This document shows positions 13,431 through 20,354 of a stretch of 20,354 bases of DNA, piece after piece. Origin of the DNA: a virus; IMG/VR virus record IMGVR_UViG_3300009420_000122, positions 1 through 20,354 of that record; one strand, 5' to 3'. Both the position numbers and the translations under genes were made by a program. Position 1 is the first letter of the stretch; each line of letters starts with the position of its first letter. The notes below the pieces were generated by a model. The model ran no database searches and was not told the DNA's origin. It saw nothing but the letters and a program-made list of their open reading frames with translations.

Positions 13431-13781
13431 ATGGCTATTTTAACACTGACAAGCACTGCACAGACGCAAATTAAAGCACTGTGCGAAAAAAACAGCAAGT
13501 ATGCTGTTAGATTGGGTATTAAAGGCGGTGGATGTGCTGGTTTTTCCTATGATTGGAGTTTTGCTGATCAATCACAAATTGAATCAGGAGATGAACTAAT
13601 TGAAGTCGATGGTGGGAAATTAGTGATAGATACCAGTAGTGTGATGTTTTTGTTTGGAACTGAGATTGATTACGTTAATGAAGTATTTGGTTCACAGTTT
13701 GAAATCAACAATCCAAACACCAAGAGTGCTTGTGGTTGTGGAGAAAGCATTCAATTTGATATGGACAAAGTAAATGGCTAA
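13431..13781 (+). CDS. A-type iron-sulfur carrier protein (IscA/ErpA/HesB family)
   Basis: A 116-residue protein of the HesB domain family, which binds an Fe-S cluster or iron between subunits and passes it to apo-proteins. The three conserved cysteines are present: C35 in KGGGCAGFSY and C101/C103 in SACGCGES. ISGDELIEVDG-like and SVMFLFGTEIDYV segments are also typical, and the length is normal. Only the carrier is seen; no IscU, NifU or desulfurase lies nearby, so it would work with the host machinery. HesB-like genes are known from marine T4-like phages. It overlaps the giant fibre gene by 8 nt, an unusual pairing, and is probably expressed late from the box at 13401. Confidence 0.92.
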   Translation: MAILTLTSTAQTQIKALCEKNSKYAVRLGIKGGGCAGFSYDWSFADQSQIESGDELIEVDGGKLVIDTSSVMFLFGTEIDYVNEVFGSQFEINNPNTKSACGCGESIQFDMDKVNG

Positions 13782-16700
13782 ACAGTTTATTAATATTGGA
13801 ATAGAAGGAAACGATGGTACTGGCGATAGTATCAGAGATGCGTTCAACAAATCCAATGAAAACTTTACAGAGTTATATGCTGTATTTGGTCAAGGTGGAC
13901 AAATAGGTTTCACTTCATTAAGTGATACACCTGATCAATTGGGTGCAAACAAAATTCCTGTTACAAATTCGGCTGGCACAGCCATTGAGATGAAAGGAAT
14001 ATCTGGTACAGGTATTTCAGTGGACTTTACAGATCCTAACAATCTTTTACTTACAGTTAATTCTATTGACATCAGCACAGACATTGCACCAGATTTTGGT
14101 GGACCATTAAATGCCAATGCTTATGCCATTGGTAATGTAGGCATCAGTCAATCAGCAGTGGATGATTTTAACAGCACACACGGAACAAGTATTACCGAAG
14201 ACGATTTAGTTATCGATAAAGGTTATGCAGATAGAAGATATCTTAGAAGTTCAGGAGTTGGTGGTGTTGCTGGAGAAGTTAGAATTCGTCCAGAGCCTGC
14301 AGATGCAACTGAATACACAAAAACAATTTCAGCCTATGCAAGTGGAAATTTAAATATTCCAACACACGGATTTACAACAACATCAAATGGATTACCTTTT
14401 GTTTACAGTTCAACTGGAACAGATGCCAACAATGTCACAAGCGGACAAAACTATTATATTAGATATGTTGATGCTAACACAATTTCATTGCACACATCAT
14501 CTGCAGAAGCAACCAACGACAACGATGCAACAAGAATTAAAATCACAGTATCAGGAGGTACTGGAGTTCAAACAATAACTGATGGAGCATACAATAGTTT
14601 ACTTGCAGGAAATTATCTTTCAACAGAAGCAATACAAAGAACATCTGCAGTAAGACGTCAAGGCGACACAATGACTGGTGCTCTTTACTTGAGTGATCAC
14701 CCAGGTGATTTATCAGGTTCAGGAACTCCAAATGGTGCTGATGATCTACAAGCGGCTTCAAAATTTTATGTTGACACAACATCATATGCTTCTACAACAA
14801 ATTTATTTGTAAGTCAAGATGGTGATGATACAATGGCAGGAGTACCTGCTGACAAATATGGTAGATCATTGGCATATGCTTACAAAACTATTTCTAAAGC
14901 GGCTCAAAGAGCAGAACAAATTATTGAAACATCTCCATTTGAAGCAGGACCGTACACACAAATAATAACTTACAACAATGGTGTAGGAAATTCCACAGTA
15001 ACAACACAAGGTATAACAACACCATCAGGGCAAACACAATTAGAATTTTTAATGGCGGCTAACAGACAGTTTATTATTAAAGAAACAATTGCTTACATAA
15101 ATGCCACGTATCCAAATTTTTCATATGATACAACATTGTGTGAAAGAGATTTAGGATTAATTCAAGATGCTGTGGTTATTGATGTATTGAGTGGTTTAAC
15201 AGCAAATTCACAATCCATTCAAGCAGGAAAAAGATATTACAACAGCAACAGTGGATTAAAAGCAATCAATCAACAATCTACTGAAACATTGGGAGCAGTT
15301 GTATTTGCTCAAAGTTTAGTGGTTAACTTTGTTTTAACTAACACTGCACCTGGTACTTTATATCAGAGTAATGTTACACAAACAATTGATATCACTAAAG
15401 TGGTTCCTCAGTCTGGAAAAGATTCTGCCAATGCTAAATTTGAAATTGTAAAAGGAATTATTCAAGATTACAATTATATTATTACAGCAGTGGATGGAAG
15501 CACATACACAATAACAATTTCAAATGGTAACACAGGTTTTGTAGATCAAAACCAACCAAACAATAAAGATTTAGTTCCAGGTAAAATTGTAGTAGGTAAA
15601 ACTTCTGGAGCAAAAGGCGAAATAGTTTCAGTAACAGCAGGTGCATCCAACGACACTGTTGTGATGTTCTTAAGAGAACCAGTTCTATTCTCAGTTGGTG
15701 AACAAATGGAATTTGGTAACAAAGTAAAAGAAAAACAGATCACAATTAGAGTTGAATCAGGCATTTACAAAGAACACTTGCCTATCAAGGTTCCTGCAAA
15801 CGTATCAATCAAAGGAGATGAATTTAGAAGAACTATAATAAGACCACTAGATGCAATTTCACAATCTCCGTGGGCAAATATATATTTCTTTAGAAACACA
15901 ACGTTTGATGGATTAACAATTGGTACACAAGAATATGGATATCATTATGCACAAGACGTAACAAAACCAATTAACACTTCGGTTCCTCCAGCAAACGCGG
16001 CATACAACACAGCCATTAACAATAAAGAAATGGATGTGTTCTTAATGAACGATGCTTCGGTGATTAGAAATATCACATTCCAAGCACATGGTGGTTTTGC
16101 TGAAGTATTAGATCCAAATGGACAAGTGCTTACAAAATCTCCGTACACACAAACAGCATCATCTTTTTCACAAAGTGTAAATTCAAAATCATTCAGAGGT
16201 GGTATGTATGTTGATGGTTATGCAGGTAATGTTGAAACCACAGTTACAGGAGTAACCAACGCATTCAATATTCAAGTTGCGTCAGCGGCTGGAACAGGAT
16301 TATTTTTACGTAAACCACAAACACCTTGTCCATTCTACATACTGGGAGCAAGATATCAAGTTGCGGCAATCACAGATTACGATCAAAACGCCGGAACAGC
16401 CACATTATTATTGGCGGCTAGTTCTAATGCCACTAATGGTTGGGACGGAACTTATGCCACACCTTACAACATAATAATTCAAACAGCAGGTAACAGATCG
16501 TTGCTTGCCAATGACTTTGTACAAATAAATGATTTAGCATACGGACTGGTTGCTACCAATGGTGGATTATCTGAACAAGTATCCACTTTCACATATTACA
16601 CTCATATTGCCATGTATGCAAACAACGGTGGACAAATTCGTGCATTGAATTGTTCTTCAGCACACGGTGATTATGGATTAGTTGCTGAAGGTTCTAATCC

Positions 16701-19700
16701 AAATGAAAAAATTGATGCCATAACATTGGCAGACAACATGACTCAACAAGGAATGGTGTTCGATGACGGTTCATCAGATTACGATCAACCAGCTCTAGGC
16801 ACAGCAGTGTATGTGTTTGATCTAGATTATATTCCATACAGTCAATCAGAAATAGAAATTGATCATGGTGGTGCAGTAGGTATCACAAGATACGAAGTAA
16901 CAAATGTTGAAACAACAGTAGCACCTTCACAACCAGCCACAAGAGATGGCACAGTTTATAGAATTAATTTAGGAACTGGTGGTTCAAATTTAACTTCAAC
17001 AACTGGACTTAAAGCACCATTAGTAGATGGTCAAACAGTTACTATCAGATCCAGCAGATCATTTAGATTTGATGACTTAGAAAATGAGTCACCTACAAGA
17101 CCTTCCACAGCAATTGTGTTCGACGAATACACTGAGGCTGTTTATAGAAGTGTATCTTTCCAAAGCAATGATGCTGTTGGAAATGCGTTACCTTCGGGAT
17201 CAGCAATTATTGGAATTGACTCACCATTCGACACAGTAAAAATGAATGTCAACATGACTGAGGCAGTGAACAGCACTTATGCAGGATCAGGAACTACAAT
17301 GGGTAATACTCCAGGTGATGTTACTATTGCTATTGATTTATTAACACAAGCATCAGACATAACAAGATTAAATGCTGGTGACATGATTTTTGGTTGGGAC
17401 GGAAAAGTTCACAGAATCACAAGTTACACAGATAGAACAACATATGCCACTCTTACAATTCAAGATGTGAGTGATATCAATGCTACTCCAATAGGTGGTG
17501 GACTGCATAGTTCTATGTACAGAGCAGGTCAATCTGTAAATTTAAGAGCAAACTTGGCGGCATTGGGAACAGGAACATTAACTATTTCTATTTCAACTTG
17601 TAGAGCCACAGGACATGACTTCTTAGATATAGGAACAGGCGGATTCAACACAACAAATTATCCTAATGTGGTATTTGGTGACCCACAAGCACCAGTACAA
17701 GCATACGAAGTTGATGAACGTGGAAAAGGCAGAGTGTTCTATGTTTCAACAGACCAAGATGGATTCTTTAGAGTAGGTAAATTTTTCACAGTTGACCAAG
17801 GTACAGGAAGTGTAACATTCTCGGCATCAATTGCTTTGAGTAACTTGGATGGTATTGGATTTAAACGTGGTGTTGTTGTAGCAGAATTTTCATCTGACAC
17901 AGCAATGACTGACAATGCTTCTGACACAGTGCCAACAGAATCTGCTGTTAGAGGATATGTCAACAGAAGATTACATTTTGATCACCAAGGACAACTAGTT
18001 GGAAATCCAATTGGAGCAGGTGCTGTGGCAAGAGATGGATCTACTCCATTCACAGATAACATTGGAGCAGGTGGATTCAAAATACAAAATTTACAAGATC
18101 CAGGTGTGGATCAAGATGCCGCAACAAAATCGTATGTGGACCAAGTTAATTATGACACAGATGAATTAATAGACAACAGAGATGTTAATATTTCAACTCC
18201 TATATCATCAGGACAAATGTTGGTGTTCAACGGAGCAAAAAGAATTTACACAACACCAGCCAATGGTGGATTATTTGGAGGCGGTGAAACAATCACAGGA
18301 TCAAATTCATCTGCAACTGGAATTATCTATGATTTAATTCAAGAGAATGTTCCTGGTTACGGATTGGCAACAAGAATATCATACAATCAAACTTCTGTAG
18401 CAGATTTCAACACAAATGATTTAATTGATAACGGTTCAGGTGTAACAGCCAATGTGATCAATGCTGGTATAGATGAAATAGGTAATGGAATTGAAGATGC
18501 AGGTTCAGATATCACAGTCACTGCCACAAGAACAAATTCACAAACAACAATCAACTTCCAACTCAATGCAGGAACAATCATAAACGCAGATGTATCTGCA
18601 ACAGCGGCAATAGCCCAAAGTAAATTGACAATGCAGGCGGCAACATCAAGAGCCAATGATACAGGTATTACTCAAGCAGATTTAGGTTTAGTAAGTTTTG
18701 ATTCAGGAGACTTCACAGTAACTAACGGTTGGGTAACATTAAAAAGTGCTTCAGTAGATTTTGCAGATTTACCTGAATTAGATAATGCATTCGCATTTGG
18801 TAGATCAACAGCAGGCACTGGTGCACCAGAGGCAGTTTCATTTTCAACAATAGTTGGAACAGGTGGTGGACTGGAAGATGGAGATTTTGTAAGTGAAATA
18901 GGTGCGGCGGCTGATCCAGGCAATGCAATGATTAAAACAGGTGCTAACACTTATGCTTACACTAATGTGTCCAACACAGGTGAAGCCAACAGTATTATAA
19001 AAACTGATGCCGCAGGACAATTGGATGTGAGTTCATTAGCAATTGATGGCACATTGGTGTTTGATACTTCTTCTTCTACACTACAAGTAACCACACCAGG
19101 TGGAGTTACAGTTTACACAGCAGTAGGATCAAATGCTGACAACACAGTACAAACTTTCTCTGGAAATCAATTTGGATTTGGTGGAGCAGATGCATCAACA
19201 TCTCCAAGCAACGACAACGGACAATCACAAAACACAGATCCAGCATTGGCTTCAACTTATATCTACACAAAATTTATTGAATCAGAAGGTAAAGGTGCTA
19301 ACTTTACAGGTATAGCACTGGGATCAGGAAATCCTTACATTGTGGGACTAGACGAGTCGTCAGAAGGTCAAGTGGCTTTTGTGGCAGACGGCGTTGTTCC
19401 TGTAATAGCGACACCACAAGGTTTAATACCTGGTAACGACAACATGGATATTGGTTCGTCATCTGGCAAACGATACAAAACTGTGTATGCAGAAACATTT
19501 GATGGTACAGCCACAAAGGCTCAATATGCTGACTTGGCTGAGAATTATCTTGCAGACAATCAGTATGAAGTGGGAACAGTTTTAATATTTGGTGGAGATG
19601 CAGAAGTAACCACAACAGCATTAAGAGGCGACACAAGAGTTGCAGGAGTTGTTTCTGAAAATCCAGCACACTTGATGAACAATGCACTTGAAGGTGACAA

Positions 19701-19905
19701 TGTAACAGCAGTGGCATTGACTGGAAGAACTCCAATCAAAGTTGTTGGTATTGTACAAAAAGGTGACATGTTGATAAGTTCAGGCACACAAGGATTTGCT
19801 GTAAGAAGCACTGATCCTAAAGTGGGCACAGTGATAGGTAAAGCATTAGAAAACAAAACAGATGCCGGTGAAGGCGTCATAGAAGCAGTGGTAGGTAGAG
19901 TATAA
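13774..19905 (+). CDS. Giant (2043-aa) virion fibre/tail structural protein
   Basis: Residues 1-40 form a module (INIG..GNDGTGDSIRDAFNK then NENFTELY) shared with the next gene and probably used for attachment to the baseplate or virion. Fibre-like linker repeats ending in G/K-x-Y-V/A-D/N occur near residues 150, 330, 1395 and 1452. From about 344 (NLFVSQDGDD, then YKTISKAAQRAEQI) and again at 654-690 (ESGIYKEHLPIKVPANVSIKG) the sequence has the start of a right-handed beta-helix, as in pectate-lyase-like tailspikes, with a long insertion between. The middle is Gly/Thr/Asn/Ser-rich beta structure. The C-terminal 145 residues (from KTVYAETFDGTATKAQYADL) resemble the Peptidase_G2-type autoprocessing or trimerisation domains at phage fibre ends. 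Probably trimeric and host-recognising. Confidence 0.9.
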   Translation: MAKQFINIGIEGNDGTGDSIRDAFNKSNENFTELYAVFGQGGQIGFTSLSDTPDQLGANKIPVTNSAGTAIEMKGISGTGISVDFTDPNNLLLTVNSIDISTDIAPDFGGPLNANAYAIGNVGISQSAVDDFNSTHGTSITEDDLVIDKGYADRRYLRSSGVGGVAGEVRIRPEPADATEYTKTISAYASGNLNIPTHGFTTTSNGLPFVYSSTGTDANNVTSGQNYYIRYVDANTISLHTSSAEATNDNDATRIKITVSGGTGVQTITDGAYNSLLAGNYLSTEAIQRTSAVRRQGDTMTGALYLSDHPGDLSGSGTPNGADDLQAASKFYVDTTSYASTTNLFVSQDGDDTMAGVPADKYGRSLAYAYKTISKAAQRAEQIIETSPFEAGPYTQIITYNNGVGNSTVTTQGITTPSGQTQLEFLMAANRQFIIKETIAYINATYPNFSYDTTLCERDLGLIQDAVVIDVLSGLTANSQSIQAGKRYYNSNSGLKAINQQSTETLGAVVFAQSLVVNFVLTNTAPGTLYQSNVTQTIDITKVVPQSGKDSANAKFEIVKGIIQDYNYIITAVDGSTYTITISNGNTGFVDQNQPNNKDLVPGKIVVGKTSGAKGEIVSVTAGASNDTVVMFLREPVLFSVGEQMEFGNKVKEKQITIRVESGIYKEHLPIKVPANVSIKGDEFRRTIIRPLDAISQSPWANIYFFRNTTFDGLTIGTQEYGYHYAQDVTKPINTSVPPANAAYNTAINNKEMDVFLMNDASVIRNITFQAHGGFAEVLDPNGQVLTKSPYTQTASSFSQSVNSKSFRGGMYVDGYAGNVETTVTGVTNAFNIQVASAAGTGLFLRKPQTPCPFYILGARYQVAAITDYDQNAGTATLLLAASSNATNGWDGTYATPYNIIIQTAGNRSLLANDFVQINDLAYGLVATNGGLSEQVSTFTYYTHIAMYANNGGQIRALNCSSAHGDYGLVAEGSNPNEKIDAITLADNMTQQGMVFDDGSSDYDQPALGTAVYVFDLDYIPYSQSEIEIDHGGAVGITRYEVTNVETTVAPSQPATRDGTVYRINLGTGGSNLTSTTGLKAPLVDGQTVTIRSSRSFRFDDLENESPTRPSTAIVFDEYTEAVYRSVSFQSNDAVGNALPSGSAIIGIDSPFDTVKMNVNMTEAVNSTYAGSGTTMGNTPGDVTIAIDLLTQASDITRLNAGDMIFGWDGKVHRITSYTDRTTYATLTIQDVSDINATPIGGGLHSSMYRAGQSVNLRANLAALGTGTLTISISTCRATGHDFLDIGTGGFNTTNYPNVVFGDPQAPVQAYEVDERGKGRVFYVSTDQDGFFRVGKFFTVDQGTGSVTFSASIALSNLDGIGFKRGVVVAEFSSDTAMTDNASDTVPTESAVRGYVNRRLHFDHQGQLVGNPIGAGAVARDGSTPFTDNIGAGGFKIQNLQDPGVDQDAATKSYVDQVNYDTDELIDNRDVNISTPISSGQMLVFNGAKRIYTTPANGGLFGGGETITGSNSSATGIIYDLIQENVPGYGLATRISYNQTSVADFNTNDLIDNGSGVTANVINAGIDEIGNGIEDAGSDITVTATRTNSQTTINFQLNAGTIINADVSATAAIAQSKLTMQAATSRANDTGITQADLGLVSFDSGDFTVTNGWVTLKSASVDFADLPELDNAFAFGRSTAGTGAPEAVSFSTIVGTGGGLEDGDFVSEIGAAADPGNAMIKTGANTYAYTNVSNTGEANSIIKTDAAGQLDVSSLAIDGTLVFDTSSSTLQVTTPGGVTVYTAVGSNADNTVQTFSGNQFGFGGADASTSPSNDNGQSQNTDPALASTYIYTKFIESEGKGANFTGIALGSGNPYIVGLDESSEGQVAFVADGVVPVIATPQGLIPGNDNMDIGSSSGKRYKTVYAETFDGTATKAQYADLAENYLADNQYEVGTVLIFGGDAEVTTTALRGDTRVAGVVSENPAHLMNNALEGDNVTAVALTGRTPIKVVGIVQKGDMLISSGTQGFAVRSTDPKVGTVIGKALENKTDAGEGVIEAVVGRV

Positions 19906-20183
19906 TGGCAATACAGATTATTAATATTGGATCAAGTGCAAACAAAGGTGACGGTGATCCTTTAAGAACCGCCTTTAAAAAAATTAACGAAAACTTTGCA
20001 GAACTGGATGTAACTAACACAAAAAGAGATGTGGTAGGAAGTGTGTTTGGAGATGATTCAACATTACTTGTAGATGCTGTAAATAGTGTAATACCAGGTT
20101 ATGTAAGTTTAGCAACATTGAAATCAACAGTAGCGGCAAGTGCCGACTTTGCTGACTTCCAAACAAGAATAGCGGCATTATAA
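19905..20183 (+). CDS. Short structural protein sharing the giant fibre's N-terminal module
   Basis: A 92-residue protein; the ATG overlaps the stop of the giant gene (TAATG). Residues 1-35 repeat the module at the start of the 2043-aa protein: INIGSSANKGDGDPLR, AFKKINENFAEL. The rest (residues 40-92) is a short Val/Ala/Ser-rich region without recognised motifs. It may be a small virion component that docks at the same place as the large fibre, or a remnant of a longer fibre that kept only its base. The sequence shows the shared module clearly; the role is inferred. Confidence 0.8.
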   Translation: MAIQIINIGSSANKGDGDPLRTAFKKINENFAELDVTNTKRDVVGSVFGDDSTLLVDAVNSVIPGYVSLATLKSTVAASADFADFQTRIAAL

Positions 20184-20193
20184 GGATAAAGAT

Positions 20194-20354
20194 ATGGCAA
20201 ACAGAATACCATTAGTAGTAGACACAGCAGACGGTAACAAGATAAAAGAATTACCGATCAATGATAATCTTGATCTTACAAATTCTAATCTTGTCGGTGT
20301 TAATTCTGTTCAAACACAAACATTAAGTATTGCTGGAACACCATTCACATTGCA
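20194..20354 (+). CDS. N-terminal part of a further structural protein (cut by window end)
   Basis: ATG 20194, preceded by AAGGA (20182-20186) at 7-nt spacing, open to the window edge. The 53 visible residues begin MANRIPLVVDTADGNKIKEL and continue with beta-type, Asn/Leu/Thr-rich sequence (DNLDLTNSNLVGVNSVQT) typical of phage fibre or baseplate proteins. It lacks the NIG/GDGD module of the two preceding genes. Probably the third gene of this late structural operon. Confidence 0.7.
   Translation, partial: MANRIPLVVDTADGNKIKELPINDNLDLTNSNLVGVNSVQTQTLSIAGTPFTL

Noticed and set aside
13935-19880. Many minus-strand and alternative-frame ORFs within the giant fibre gene
   Set aside because: Ala/Val/Pro- or Leu/His/Gln-rich shadows of Thr/Ala/Gly-rich coding sequence; no signals or overlaps support them.
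20182-20193. GATAAAGA before the last gene as a late promoter box
   Set aside because: It lacks the TAAATA core; AAGGA plus spacer explains it better as a ribosome site.
1-20354. CRISPR array, tRNA, insertion sequence, attachment site or integrase
   Set aside because: No spaced direct repeats of suitable size, cloverleaf sequences, terminal inverted repeats or recombinase motifs were seen.

Overview
The window looks like part of the genome of a tailed, T4-like (myovirus-type) marine bacteriophage. This rests on: very AT-rich, tightly packed genes with 1-8 nt start/stop overlaps (ATGA, TAATG); a gp30-like ATP-dependent DNA ligase; a 2043-residue virion fibre protein followed by relatives with the same N-terminal module; late-promoter-like NATAAATA boxes directly in front of genes; and host-like metabolic genes (IscA-type Fe-S carrier, superoxide dismutase, QueD-like protein, 2OG-Fe(II) oxygenases) of the kind known from marine cyanophages and pelagiphages. 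No photosynthesis gene, tRNA or integrase is visible, so the host cannot be named. The genetic code is standard; TAA, TAG and TGA stops are all used.

Layout. (1) 1-4793, early/replication-type region: the 3' end of an unidentified gene, an HNH-type endonuclease, then two transcription units, each headed by a near-identical sigma70-type promoter and leader (762-825 and 1684-1756). They carry two small unknown genes, an AAA+ ATPase, DNA ligase, a tiny gene, a 105-aa SET-domain protein and a 54-aa helical protein. (2) 4786-6384: a conserved-looking unknown gene, a first 2OG-Fe(II) oxygenase, a 24-aa putative membrane microprotein and a small basic protein. (3) 6418-8448: a 281-aa unknown, a tail-fibre-like protein behind a late box, and a two-helix membrane protein. 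(4) 8445-8882, a minus-strand gene of unknown function. (5) 8899-12322: a GT42/DUF115-like protein, a QueD-like protein with a changed metal site, a GT-A-type glycosyltransferase, a second 2OG-Fe(II) oxygenase and a UvdE-type UV-damage endonuclease with its own consensus, apparently leaderless promoter. (6) 12337-13080: a superoxide dismutase with a short helical arm behind a late box, then a 57-aa membrane protein. (7) 13081-13368, a minus-strand Cys-pair protein. (8) 13431-20354: an IscA-type protein overlapping the giant fibre gene, followed by two related structural genes, the last cut by the window edge.

How the genes may work together: ligase, AAA+ ATPase, UvdE and the HNH protein serve DNA transactions. 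The fibre-like genes build the tail. The stretch from 8899 to 13781 groups proteins that use iron or other metals (oxygenase, UvdE, SOD, IscA) with glycan or pterin-type chemistry, consistent with modification of DNA, the cell surface or virion proteins and with control of oxidative stress; that grouping is inference.

The most striking whole-window signal is compositional: by eye, GCAGC and GCTGC (together GCWGC) never occur, while GCGGC and GCCGC occur about 23 times. This suggests selection against one restriction or methylation specificity.
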